A stretch of DNA of 64,000 nucleotides, taken from NCBI GenBank assembly GCA_043228905.1, contig JBHGNT010000020.1, positions 62,001 through 126,000 of the forward strand. Reading direction: 5' to 3'. The notes under the pieces were generated by a model, which had not been told where the DNA came from, did not search any database, and saw only the letters and a program-made list of their open reading frames with translations. This DNA is from Azolla caroliniana (taxonomy: Eukaryota; Polypodiophyta). The translations under genes and the position numbers were made by a program. Of this stretch, positions 42,545 through 55,511 are shown one piece after another (within the stretch, counting starts at the first letter, position 1; each line of letters opens with the position of its first letter).

Positions 42545-42610
42545 ATAGATGGTATAATGGTCAAGAGCTCGACCCATATAACATAAGGTCATGGGTTCGA
42601 GTCTTGCCAT
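42545..42610 (+). repeat. tRNA-like sequence abutting gypsy IV LTR
   Basis: GATGGTATAATGGTCAAGAG is a good A-box/D-arm-like stretch and CATGGGTTCGAGTCTTGCCA a good B-box/T-arm-like stretch, spaced about 30 nt. The position expected for tRNA nucleotide 1 falls at the LTR edge. There is no complete acceptor stem, so I call it tRNA-like and not a tRNA gene. Confidence 0.5.
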
Positions 42611-43767
42611 ATCATGACAGAAAGTGGTAGAAGTCTATGAGCCAGAGAGCTACACAAAGGCATCACGGGATGCCAAATGGTAATCAACCATGGAGGAAGA
42701 AATGTAGGCACTAGCTGCTGCATTTGAACTGAAGGATTTTGGGGGAGCTTCATTACTTCCTCGGGATCAAAGTGATCCACACCCTCGACGGCATATTGCT
42801 CACTCAACGACATTATGTCTTGAATATGTTGTACAAATTCGGAATAACGGATTGCCAATCTGTCACCACTCCTCTCGATCGAAACTTGAAGCTTTGTCAT
42901 GACTCGGGAGCGGCCTGTGATGAGAAACAGTTCTAGCAAATTGACACAATGGATCACCGTTCGACATCAGGATTCGTGTTCTCTCTTCGGAGTACCAATA
43001 TCATGGAGCAGCAAGAAATAGCCAACAGTCGAGCATTGCGGTTGAATATCGAGGAGCCACTATCGCTACTTGCGAAGCCATATGGCTCAAGCGGCTATTG
43101 CAACATCTACAAGTGGTGGTTGTTGATCTGATTCCAATATGTTGTGACAACATCGGTAGCATACAACTAGCAAAGAACCCCGTCTTCTATGCTCGCACGA
43201 AGCACATAGAAGTGCATTATCCTTTTGTGCACAAGTGGGTCCTGAGTGGTGAAGTCGAACTGAGGTACGTTCGATCCGATCAACAAGTTGCCAATATTTT
43301 CACCAAGGCATTCAGACTAGACAAGTTGCAACAGTTCTCGGAGATGCTTGGGCTCCAACATCTCGACGAGCCACACTTGAGGGGAAGAACAATTGGGAGC
43401 TCGGGAGAGAACAACAAACGTGATGAGCTGGAGCAAGACCCAACTGAAGGTAAGAGGAGCGTTGAAGAAGAAGACAAATTGGAGAGGAGAGCTGACGAAG
43501 AAGACGAATTGGAAACAACCGGTTCGGGTAATGGAAATGATTCAGACGAGATGAATCATATAGACGCCAAACGAACAAGAAGGCCAAAAACAATGCCGAT
43601 GCGGGAGTACCGACGGGTCAGGGAGCACCAAAATCGTAAAGGTGAGAAGAAGGCCGACATAGGCCTAAGGAGTAGACAAGCTGACCGAAGAGGTTGAGGA
43701 GCATGTGCTAGGAGACAAGCTGTCAAGAGGAGCCAAGGTGAAGAGCCGACAAAGCTTGAGGGGGAGT
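42611..43767 (+). pseudogene. copia RT/RNase H remnants and 3' tail
   Basis: Copia resumes with EVYEPESYTKASRDAKW then a stop. After a deletion that removes the RT catalytic core it continues FELKDFG...LHYFLGIKVIHTLDGILL and YVLNMLYKFGITDCQSV. Another deletion leads to RSTSGFVFS. RNase H continues ICCDNIGSIQLAKNPVFYAR to NIFTKAFRLDKLQQFSEM. A first PPT-like CTTGAGGGGAAG lies at 43376-43387, then a charged tail (RSVEEEDKLERRADEEDELE), then the PPT GCTTGAGGGGGAG at 43755-43767. Confidence 0.8.
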
Positions 43768-44142
43768 GTTGAGAAGCAAGCTCAACATAGGCCAGATTGG
43801 CTGGAGAAACCAGCAGCACATTAGTGCCGAAATTCCTATTCATAGTAATAAGAATATTTTAGGAGTTAGTGTCATAGGCTCTTTATGAGCATTCAAGTAC
43901 GTGTCAATACTTGTGTCAGTCCTTTTGAGGACTTGTATAAAGAGTGCTCCCTAAGCACATTTTGATGTACAGAGTATTATTATTTTTGTATTGAGTTTAC
44001 TACTTTTCTGCTCTCTTTGTCTCTCCCTCTATGTAGTGTGAATCTATCTCTATGTTTACCTACTGTTCTTTCTCCCTGTTGTCCAACAGAGTCGAATGTC
44101 TTCGGTGTCCATCGTTAAGCTTCCACATCATTTTTGTTTACA
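43768..44142 (+). repeat. 3' LTR of second copia element
   Basis: 375 bp; TG...CA ends as in the 5' LTR, which has about 55 bp more near its start. It is followed by GTGAG (44143-44147). Confidence 0.88.
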
Positions 44143-44147
44143 GTGAG

Positions 44148-46200
44148 AGGATAAGTAGATGGGTGAACGAGGTCATGTGGCTTTGTTAGGAGGATTGGGA
44201 TATAAGAAAATGGACGGGTGGAATTAGACAAGCATGACTGGAAGAGGTGAGGGAAAGCATAGAGGGGCTAGGTGCAACACACGTGTTTGTGGCGAGAGAC
44301 AAGGGAATTAGGTAAATTAATGAGGCAAAGAACAAACATTAGCGAGACACATAGGAAGATAATGAATTAACACACCACGATTGATCTTGATCTACTTGAA
44401 ATCAGTTGGTATGTAACACATGAACTATGCTTACAACTACTCATGATTTTACAATCACACAATTCATATGACTTTACAACCATGCATTAGGTTTACACTA
44501 CAACCTCACAATCAACCCACCCTCACAACCTTACAATACTCGACAACTTGGTGGCCATGTCATTATTGACCTATGGTGAGTGAGGTTTCCCCTTTTGATC
44601 TACAACTATATCTGTTTCTCACCTTACAAATGTAATTGCTTAACTTGCAAGGATATCTAACATCTTATGTAGTTTCCTTAAACTAGTTGTTTCTATTTTG
44701 TTATATGCATTGTGAGATGTTCCTAGCCCTGTACGTTTTCATGGTTCATGGTTGAGATACACCTAGAACCAAAACAAATGTCTATAAAAGTGATTCTATC
44801 CAATGGCTCATGGTATTTACGCTTCCTTTCTAGCAATTACATTATTAATTTGGAATGTAAATGTCCATGAGTAGGTATCTCATGCCTAGATTTTGGGCAT
44901 TGTGCACCAACTCCGTTGAGGTGGAGCATATTTTTATGCAAGATCTAAAGAATTCTAATGGGCCAATTGCATGTTTTGTGCAATTAATACAACTCGAATG
45001 GAAGATACCATGGTTGTTATTGAGACCCCAACATCCATATGTGGTAGTTTGAGATTCTTGGATCATTGATATATACAAGGCTGTAAAAGTGACTCACACA
45101 TTTCCAAAGTAATGTGTTCAAATTGTTATACTAGTAAACATTGCCCAAGTAATGTTTTCAAAATGTTCCCTTACACCAACATAGAATACCTAAATTATTT
45201 AATTATGTCAAGTGTTATATAACAAACTTAACCGATAGTACAGTTATTACACCTATAGTTCATTGACATTTTATGACCAAGTTCATTAATTTAGTGATTG
45301 TAGAATCTTCAACGTTTCTATGTTCAATTTCAAATATATTCCCATATTGTTAGGAATGCCACTATATTAGAATTCAATGATAGTGCATTACAATCATCTT
45401 GACTCGATTTCCAAATCTAGGTATGCCACTATGACCGATGAGATTATTGTGAATGATGACATCAACCACATTGAATCACTATCATCTTGGTAATAATGGC
45501 CCAAACTCTCTATCGTTGCCATGACCTCCAACTCTCCTTTGTGTGTGAGCTCAACATAAATGAGTAAAACTACATATGACCATGGTACTCAAAACCCTTC
45601 AATAATACTACATACAGTTAGAGTCTTGTGTTTGTGTTCAACTTGTGTTAACAACACTACCTATGGCCAAAGTGTCATGTGTGTACGCAACCCAAGTGAG
45701 TAACATTGTCTACTAGGACTAGAGTCTCCCATGTGTACACGAAGTCACGTTGGTGACGCTCCCTATTAGGAGTGTCTTGTATACTCTAACCCAAGTCATC
45801 AGCAATCGAGCAAAGAATTGGATCACAAATGTTCGAGTAATGTGTGAAGTGTATGGCTAACAAACAGTAGGATGAGAGAAAGACAAATGTATAAGTAAAA
45901 GTTGGCATACCTGGAGCTTGTATGGAGTGTCGGAGAAGGTCCACACGCCAAGGTCCTTTTCATATGGGAAGAGAATAAAACTAGAGTTTGAATGGTGGAA
46001 GGACATGATATATTGGGCATTGGAAACAAACATCCACATGAATTACTCACCCCATTATATCTCAACCAACCCACCAATGGCTTCTTGGATGGCTTGTTGG
46101 TGGACTCATGTAATGACATTATCCTTGAGCTCAAGCACTTGTAATTGCTCTCTATCTGTATCATTCATGTCATACAAATTGAATATAAACAAAATTCAAG
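44148..46200. other. AT-rich intergenic DNA with loose repeats
   Basis: No gene seen. Between about 45540 and 45790 a loose unit of roughly 60 bp recurs four or five times, carrying pieces such as TAACA-CTAC, GAGT-TTGTGT and CAACCCAAGTGAG. Elsewhere nothing distinctive. Confidence 0.45.
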
Positions 46201-46201
46201 T

Positions 46202-47430
46202 GATTCTAATCCACAACCCAAAGTAGTTTTGAATTTGAATACAATCTACAAGTTACCTAAATTAGTTTTGAATCCAAACCCACAACCCAATTTAGTTTTG
46301 AATCCAATCTACAACCTAAATTAGTTTTGAATCCACCCGGAAACGCAATTTAGTTTTGAATCCAATCTACAACCTAAATTTGTTTTGAATACAATCCACA
46401 ATCCTAAATTACTTTTGAGTCTAACCCACAACCTTAAATTAGTTTTGAATCCAATCCACAACCCACAGTTATTTGAATCCAACTCACAAAACAAATTAGC
46501 TTTAAATCCAATCTACAACCTAAGTTAGTTCTGAATCCAATCCACAACCCAAAGTAGTTTGAATCCAACCCGAGACCAAATTTAGTTTTAAATCCAGAAC
46601 CTAAAGTAATTTGAATCCAAACCACAACCCAATTTAGTTTTAAATCCAATCCACAACCCAAAGTAGTTTGAATCCAACCCACAATCCAAACTAAATTAAA
46701 TCCAATCCACAACCCACATTAGTTTTGAATCCAATCCACAACCCAAATTAGCTTAAAATCCAATCCACAACCCAATTTAGTTTTAAATCCAATCTACAAC
46801 CCAAAGTAGTTTGAATCCAACCCACAACCCAAACTAAATCGAATCGAATCCACAACCCAAACTAAATTGAATCCATTCCACAATCCAAATTAGTTTTGAA
46901 TCCAATCCACAACCCAAATTAGTTTTGAATCCAACCCACAACCCAAATTAGTTTTGAATCCAACCCACAACCCAAATTAGTTTTGAATCCAACCCACAAC
47001 CCAAATTAGTTTTGAATCCAATCCATAACCCAAATTAGTTTTAAATCCATCCCACAACCCAAACTAAATTGAATCCAATCCACAACCCAAATTAGTTTTG
47101 AATCCAATCCACAACCCAAATTAGTTTTGAATCCAACCCACAACCCAAATTAGTTTTGAATCCAATCCATAACCCAAATTAGTTTTGAATCCAACCCACA
47201 ACCCAAACTAAATTGAATCCAATCCACAGGCCTAATTAGTTTTTAATCCAATCCACAACCCAAATTAGTTTTGAATCCAATGTACAACCCAAATTAGATA
47301 GATTTGAATCCAATCTACGACCCAAACGAGATTGAATCCTATCCACGCCCCAAATTAGTTGAATCAATCCAACCCACAAACCCAAACTAATTGGCGTCCA
47401 TGATCCAATCCCCACCTAGATTAGTTCTAC
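46202..47430 (+). repeat. 29-bp minisatellite array (~40 copies)
   Basis: Head-to-tail units starting AAATTAGTTTTGAATCC and ending AACCCACAACCC. The array is best ordered at 46888-47240, where consecutive units are almost identical. Edge units are shorter or diverged, for example AACTAAATTGAATCC variants of 26-27 bp. Because 29 is not a multiple of three it cannot encode a simple peptide repeat. It lies just beyond the 3' end of the possible gene at 47871-49763. Confidence 0.9.
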
Positions 47431-47870
47431 ATCAAAATTTAGATATCAGCAGTAGAATCATACTCACAATGGTATGTAATTCCAAAGGACTAGACATTAA
47501 CTTTTAAGGTTAGCCATTAATGGCGATGGAGTAGTTTTATCTGGTTAGCCATTAACTTAAAATAGTGTGTGAATCCAAAGGATTAGTTTGATTAAGATTG
47601 CCACAGTTAATGACAATGGTGGAAGGAAGTAATTAAATTAAGCAGTTTTGCCTGGGAGTAGATAGCATTTGCGGGCGCCTCAAGATCGAAGAATGCAGCC
47701 ACGAATTTAATCCACTCCGCACGCTGCATCCATTAAACATTCAATCTCATCTGAATCTCTACTCTTCCTTTCATCCAATCTAAATCTGTTCTTGAATTAA
47801 AAACTCTACTTAGATTGGGCTGAAGAATTTTGGAGAATTCGGAGGTTAGGGATCGAAAAAAGAGTAGAAA

Positions 47871-49763
47871 TTAAGGGTTCGAAAGACCAATTAATTCCGA
47901 ATTGGATTTGATTTTTGGATTATGATTTATGATTGATTTTGAATATGAATCGAAGATGGGATCGAAAAATGGATTAATGATGGATAAATCTTTTCTTTTT
48001 TTATAAACCTGGAGGGGTCCTCGATCGTCCAAAGCATCGAAGCTAATGAAATTGGATCGATTCAGATCCGAAGAATAAGTGGGCAAATGGATCGAACCGA
48101 AGAGGGCATCTAATCGATTCAAATCATCATCATCATCATCATTGTTTTTTTTGTCATCTGATCGAATCATCTGCTTAGATTTAGTAGTGTTGTGAAATTG
48201 GGCAATGGTAGCTTCAGAGAGGCCTACTGCAGAGGAGATTATGCAAGCAGAGGCCACTGAGACACTGCCGCCATAGCTCCCCTGAATCAGCTTCAGCTTG
48301 CCAAGGCAGCCCAACAACTGCAACAGAAAGAATGATTTAAAGACGAAAATGCAATTAATTATACAATACATTTAAGATGGATGAATTAAAATGAAGCTCT
48401 CAGCATAATTTATTTTTTTTGTTTTTACCTCTAAGAATCCCACTGCAAAAGACATAAAAAAAAACAGGAAAAAATTGTCAAAAATTATTTTAATGAGACA
48501 GAAAGAATGAATGGATTGAATATATGTATATATAAATTTTGAGTTACCCAGAGAGCTTGTGGCTATGGTGTAATTGGTGAGAGGGTCTGGGAAAGCACTC
48601 ACATTCATCTCCGGATCCTTACCCCGGTAATCATCCTCCCAACCCTTCACCGATTCCAATCGAATCGAATGAAACACAAATCATTAACAAGATCAAATCA
48701 CTTGACCATATCATTAAGCTAAGTTTGATTGATTTGCATGAAAATGTATATGTATATGCCCATGATTCTCTAGTACACCTTAATTGCTAGATTACATCAC
48801 GATGATTAGCAACCCTTAATCACACATATGGAATGAGATTTAATGATGATGGGTGTCCTTAATCATGTATTAAATCTAACGAAGTGGTGATTAGTGAACC
48901 TTAATCACATACGACACATTACATATTTGTGAACCGTAATAACCCATATTACATCAAGCTAAGAGATGATTAGTGAGCCTTAAATTACATATGACATCAA
49001 ACATAATGAAGATTAGTGAACCTTAATCACACATTTGACCATGATGATTAGTGAGACTTAATCACACATTTGCTCATGATGATTAGTGAGCCTTAATCAC
49101 AAATTTGCCCATGATGATTATAACCTTTAATCACACATTTTCCCATGATTATTAGTGAGCCTTAATCACACATTTGCTCATGGTGATTATATATAAGCCT
49201 TAATCACAATTACATATAAAAGAATGATGAGAAATGAGTTTGAAAAGCAATGTTTAAAGGCATTGCTTATAATGTGGACACAATATGTGAGGATTTGTGT
49301 GAGAATGCAAGTAAAGTGTGAGTACATGTAGGAGAAGGTAAGTGTAGTCGGAGGCGAGGTTCCTAATGACTTTGAAATCGGTGCCGTAATAGAGGGAGAA
49401 TGCGGCCCCGGACTCGACAGTGGCCGGGAGGGCGAAGGGTTGGTCCGCGGGATTCCGCGGTTTCACACTTGGACTAGGAACTCTAGCACCAGGACTTGTT
49501 TTCTTATTGGGATCATTATAATTGGGATCATTATGGATGAGAGAAGTATGAGGAGCAAGACGAAGAGAATGCTCCTTTATTGCATTTGAATTGGTACCAT
49601 GACTTATACTAGACTTGTCTCTCGAGGTTATTGGCAAAGCACTCGACACCATGACCATCTCATTCTTAATATTACCATTTGGACGCAATTCATATGTCGG
49701 CATTGCCACTAGTAGCCACATATAACACAATGTTGCTCCTAAGGTTTGCTTAAACCATGCCAT
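47871..49763 (-). CDS. Possible multi-exon gene, function unknown
   Basis: I do not recognise this gene. Exon 1 would run 49763-49328: ATG, a hydrophobic start (TLGATLCYMWLLVAMPTYEL), a low-complexity middle, then PFALPATVESGAAFSLYYGT and NLASDYTYLLL, with a GTACTC donor. A second block (about 48648-48545) reads GWEDDYRGKDPEMN and FPDPLTNYTIATSSL before a GTAACT donor. A third block after TTGCAG (48319) is open in two frames: one continues in phase and stops after 33 residues, the other reads CLGKLKLIQGSYGG... to 47871 with an Asp6 run. Junction phases are compatible, but the second acceptor is weak. It could be a decayed gene. Confidence 0.35.
48880..49215 (-). repeat. ~35-bp minisatellite in putative intron
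   Basis: About nine imperfect units of GATGATTAGTGAGCCTTAAT followed by CACACATTTGCTCAT. It is best ordered at 49010-49190. It lies between the first two exon blocks of the possible gene at 47871-49763. Confidence 0.85.
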
Positions 49764-49960
49764 GGAGAGACTCAACTCAACAAACTGATTAAGCACCTTG
49801 TTAAATGTGAAAGCTCAAATGTGTTGGAGATTCATGAGTGATGGGGTTCACAATTCTATCTATTTGTAAGATGAGATGGGAGGAGCTCACTGTACCAAAG
49901 GTTGTTACTTGATTGTCGGAGAGTATTGAACTACAGAGGTCTAAGAATATATGGTGGTGA

Positions 49961-50205
49961 GTGAGTGTGAGCACTAGCTTCAAATGGTTGTGTTCATGTT
50001 CATGAGGTTCGATATGATGGTTCCAACTTCCATTATGTCGGTACAAATCTAGAGAAAATAAAGCGAGTTGACAAACCAAGAGAGTGTGAGCACTAGCTTC
50101 AAATGGTCGTGTTCATGTTCATGAGATTTGATATGATGTTCCAACTTTCAATGTGTGAAATGTACAAATCAAGTGAACGTAAAGTGCGCCGACAAACCAA
50201 GAGAG
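49961..50205 (+). repeat. Tandem duplication of ~121 bp
   Basis: Two copies (about 49961-50082 and 50083-50205) share GTGTGAGCACTAGCTTCAAA, TTCATGTTCATGAG and GACAAACCAAGAGA, with about 85-90% identity by eye. They lie upstream of the putative minus-strand gene start at 49763. Confidence 0.8.
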
Positions 50206-53200
50206 GCACTGACACTTCACTTTCAGTGCGCACCACGGAGAAAGAAAGCCTTAGTTTTTACTAACCCATTTACACTATCACATGAAGCAAAAGACAAAGC
50301 AAGACTTGAGAGAGATAGAGACCATGTGTGTCACACCCACACATTGGATGGTAAATAATTGTCACAAAATGTACCTCGTGAAGAGTTTCATTATTTACTC
50401 TCACAATATTCATGAGTACGGAACCAAAGAATAAAACTTCCAATCCTACTTAAAGGAATCCAAAAATATGCAATACCATATAATAGACCTAAAGTCTTCG
50501 TACTTCACCGGTAACTTGATAGTTCAATCAAAGAAAGTCCTTTGTAAATCAAGTTCTTTGATTCTTCGAAGTTGAAGTTATTGTCTAGCAAGAAACCGTT
50601 TTATAAGAGGATGTAGAGTGTCCCATTTTTATAATTGTTTTACAAGATATTACGAAAATTAACATGCTAATATTTGAGTTATTGGGCCTCTACGATGAAT
50701 GAAAATTTTACCAACATTGATGAGATCAAGACATATATATTATGGAATGAATCGTGTTTAGCAGACCTAGAGTTAGTCCCCCCAACCCCTCTTATTAAGA
50801 TAAATCAGGATCCCTTTGTTATATCTCTCATGTTATTCTTTCATAAAGTATCTTAGGTTTTTGTTCTCATTTTCACTTATCTAATAGATTGGTCTTTTGT
50901 TGGGAAACAAAAAAAGTATCATGACCAAGGACAAGTTGATTGTCGCAATTGGCACAAACTTCCTAGGTGTGTAATTGCATTGCATTGGCAAGCACGTTTG
51001 TGCCCTACTCTATGAGTGCCAATAATCGAGCAAATTCTCTCATGATGCTTTTCATTTTTCTTTGAGGTTTCACACCATTAATATAATGCAATAAGTGTGT
51101 GTGTGTGTTGATTGTCTTCAAAGAATCCTAGGTATTGATTATTAATGTTTTTGTTGGATTTGGTTTACTACCTTTTTTCCAAGGGAAGGTATTAGTAGTT
51201 AGAGAAGTTGGTTTACTACCTTCACATGGATAGAAATGTGAGAGTTTGTTCTGTACAATGGATTTCCAGTCCAATATGCCCATATCTAGATGGGCTTGAG
51301 TCTTGACAAACCCAACTTCCCTATACATCATTGATCTTACCTTCGCAAATAAATGTATGTAGGTGTTAATGGCAAAATGTGGGATTCTTCGCGTATGATA
51401 TCAACTAGAACAAGCATAACAAAGAGGATGAGCTAAATAAATAAAACGAAGCAACAAAATCTCATGTAAAAAGTGGATTTTTTATTAACAAGTGTACAAA
51501 TTGATGGATTATATATTATTTTGAATTTTTAAGTTTGAGTAGATAGTGATTAAGAGTGTGAGTGTTAGTGAGATTGTGATAGAAACTCATTTCAATTAAG
51601 GAGTATTTGTTTTAAAACTCTCCAATTCATACTTCTGTAGTTAATCTGTTATTTTTCTATGCTCAATAATCATTGTTGATAATGAATAACGAACTAGATG
51701 GTGTGTCACATTTTGGTACATACACAACATCTCGTGACATTTCTAATCATCTCCCACAATTTCTATAAACCTTGAATAATCAAATAATCTACCTAGGGTT
51801 CACGTGTAACTTAAGCATGGTTACTATTTACACCTTTGAAAACTTGATGTTTTTGGGAGTATGTGTCTGCAGACAAAAATGTACACTTGTGAAGAATCTA
51901 TATTCTTATTGTCACGAAATCGGTTCTATCAGTTACAATGATAATGTTACGAGACAACTTGGAAGTTTCAAGTTTTTCAACACATTCTATAGGCCATATT
52001 TGACCCCTTTCACGGTTGAGAGTCGAATTTAGCATCTTTATTTTAAGTGAGACAATATAGACACTTTGTCAGAGAAGACAAAAGACTCACACATTTGTGT
52101 TTAACTAACAAGATACAATGGTATTTGAGTGATACACATACATATGCAGTTGAAGTGATACACATATGCAATAGGAAGGCATTCCTTTGTACAATATCCA
52201 CTAACAAAATGTTACATGAAAAGCATCACGAGAACTCCATGACCATTAGGTGTCCGTCATCCTCTTTAGATTTAAGTAAACTAATGTGTCTCATCTTGCT
52301 ATAGGAGCCACATTTGACTATTTTTTATGATTGTTTATATATTAAATAACACTTCTTTCTAAGAAGTCTTCATTACCCTATGTTAAATTTATCATAATAG
52401 ATGTCATGGGAGTGGTGTTCTTCAATCGTTGACGTTCCAATGTAATATGTTTGAAGACAATGAAAGTGCGACAATGTGGAGTTGATACTAGAAACAAAGT
52501 GGACTTTGATTGTTGATGTTCCTAATCCATATGTCTTAAGGCAATGGAAGACCAAATTTGCCTCACATTTAGCTAGTTGGACCAAGGTCAATGTATACTT
52601 GTAGGTGGTATGGTTATGGCACTCTCAAGTGGGTTGTCTTTCATACAAAGATAGGTATATGGAACCAACCTATGTGACGATTTAACTTCCACTTCTGTAG
52701 ATTTGACCTTTCCATGCACTCATTCATTAGCTATATGTTACTAAGAAGCATGAAGAGCTCCAATAAAACATCAAGGACAATAATCATGAGTAAAAAGTGA
52801 AGTAAACAATGACAAGATTTCTAATAGACCTCGCACACATATGTAAACATCTTTTATATGTCTTTTATACCTTTCAAACATTTGCAAAGTTGCCTTGGCA
52901 ATATGTATTGTTCAAAACCGGATTAACACTCTAAACAAATGATATATAAGATGTTGGCAATAAAGAAATGGCCTAAACGTGTGGTGTCTAAACACAATCA
53001 TGACATGATGAAAAATGTATGGTGTGATGACAATAATGAAAAATGTCAATTAAACACTCTAATGGAACATTGTTAAGAGGCACAACCATAAGGTTTCGAT
53101 GTTAAAACATAATGTGAGGCATACATAATTTAAAGAATTAATCATTCAAAAAATTGGATAATATTCTATATATCATATAAAGAAAAGTCTTGATCCATTA

Positions 53201-55511
53201 TTATGTTTTACCATAATTTAAATGGAGGCTTGATCCATTATTATGGTATTTGTGCTCTTGTTTCATCATAATCCAACCATGATAGTGTTTGACTCCTTGC
53301 ATTATTGATGTGATGGTGAATCTATGAGCACAGAGAGTTGAAGAAAACGATGCACAAAACTATCTACATTTTGATATTATTCTCATTGTTTACATCCAAA
53401 CCATGCTATTCAAGTTATGTTTTAGTTAGTTGGGCCTATCTCTAGGCTTCATTTGAACCTAGAGCATGGTTACTAAACAATTATGTCTTTGTTTGTAACA
53501 TGGCTAGGGAGAGATCGTAAGTTTGTCATGAGGCCTATGATTATAATAACACAACAAGACAACATACATGGATCTCTACATATGATTCATCTAACAATGC
53601 TTGAACTTGCGAGCTAAGTCACATAATGTTCCAATATGAACATGTCCCTACCATGTATGCATCCTCCTACAAATGAGCTTGTAAGCTAGACCACATAAAG
53701 ATGAAATGATGTAGTTGTCCCAAGTTTAATGACCCCATACACCCAATGGGGTGAGCCAAGAATGTAGTGTCGTGCAAAATTTCACACTAGGAAGCCCAAG
53801 CTAGTGTACAAGCTCCAATCCAAGGCCATCATAAGGGTTGACTTAACAAATGCTATTGAATGAAAGAACAACCTAAGACAATTTTGTTGAGGTGTAACCC
53901 ACAACAACACTAGGATGGTCTGCCCAAGTGTTGATGCATTGACTAGCTTCTATCTATGATTCAACTAACGACACGAAGCACCTAGGAGTGTTACTATCAA
54001 GTCCATATTTCTTCAAATGTGCAAGCATGGAGTCATATAACAAAGGGCAACCATAATATCATGAAAATTTTAATGCATGGAACAATCGTTGTTGGACATG
54101 AACAAGTACATACCCACCTAAGCTTGACTAAAACTCGATATTGAAAATGGGCTCGAGTCCCATTCATTAGGAATGGCATCAAGATTAACGGTCCATAGCT
54201 TGTTATGACATTAGGCATATCAAAGTGAAAACACTTGATTTATTTAGAGGTTCACATGGCATATGGTATCATCTACCTTTATGCATCTAGAGAGGCTTAA
54301 TAGATAACCAAAGCATATCATGTAGGTGTTGGCAGCCATATTGGGTTCATACATACAATATCAATTTGAGTCAACTAGATCTTAGAGAATCACAATATCA
54401 TGATTCAAGGTCTGTGTTGCATGAAAAGTCCATTCAAGAGAATTCATCTAGGATATGACCACTTAAAAATATGAATTAATGCAATTAAATCATAAATGAT
54501 CTTCCACAATATGTGTACTTGTGACTTTTCTGATCTCTCTTTTCCCCCTTTTCGTTCTACTACCCAAGTCCCACCTTTCTATGATACTCAGAAGGATAGA
54601 ATTGTTTGCATTTTTTTCAGTCTTGAAATTTGGACTGCACATGCACAATATTTGTTTAAATGCCCATCAAAGTAGCTTGGAAGTGATTAAATAGATATGG
54701 ATAGTTTGTAGTGAGATGGTATTCCAAACTAATTTCCATTTGCCTACATGGCCCCATCATCACAAAGCCCTCTATTCATTATAAGTCAGAACCACCAAAA
54801 TACTGCAGACTAAAAAATAATCCCTCAATTTCTAAAACTTAACAGAATACCCAGAATACAGTACAAACAGTTGCAAGTTACAACCAGCAAAGGATATTCT
54901 AGTATGATGGCTGATGTTTACTAATCAATGGGAGCACGAAAGGAGAAAAATCACAAACTAATCTTGACTTATTAAAATAATACATGAAAAGACCCAGGTG
55001 GAACCTAATGAATCTAACAATTGTACACGGTGTCTCATCAACAAAGAGAGAATACAAACACCCATTTCAAGGGATAAACATTTTATATTCGTAAGAGATA
55101 GGAACCATATAAACTGGTATCAAATGCGTAATGAATGATACAACTTTTGAGCTTCGGAAGATGAAAGTGTATGTTGGGGTGCCATTTTTCAAACATGATC
55201 ATTCGGACTGTTGTCTCTAAATTATGACATAAGTGGAATGACAATATCATACCGAATATGGTGCAAATCAACCAAATCCCCTTCTCTCTTCCTAATATAA
55301 TGTAACGATATACTTTCCGAATCGCTTTCTCTTCTCTTGCAAACAAAACAATGTGATAAATAAAGGCCATTTGCATCGTTCTGAAATCTCTTTTATGAGC
55401 CTCCCTTCCCCAACTGAAGAGTTCATATTTACTTGTGACAACGCATCAAAGGCCATGGCTTTTGATTTTGAATTTAATATCTTTTTCCTGCCAATATATA
55501 TAATACAAACA
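50206..55511. other. Long AT-rich intergenic region
   Basis: About 5.3 kb with no ORF, exon series or mobile element that I can support. A short internal duplication near 52420-52560 (two related stretches ending in TGTTGATGTTCC-like sequence) is the only structure seen. The last 400 bp adjoin the 3' end of the ING-like gene and may hold its 3' UTR and terminator. Confidence 0.5.

Larger units (their letters stand above)
36864..44142 (+). mobile_element. Second copia element, decayed, TSD GTGAG
   Basis: LTRs at 36864-37293 and 43768-44142 start TGTTGAGAAGCAA and end TTTTTGTTTACA. The target duplication GTGAG lies at 36859-36863 and 44143-44147. The 3' LTR lacks about 55 bp present in the 5' LTR. 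Coding is closely related to the element at 13988 but has many stops, a gypsy insertion (39909-42544), deletion of the RT core, and deletion of the RT/RNase H junction near 42940. Confidence 0.9.

Noticed and set aside
46202-47430. CRISPR-like array
   Set aside because: The units are directly adjacent with no unique spacers, and the DNA is plant nuclear; it is a minisatellite.
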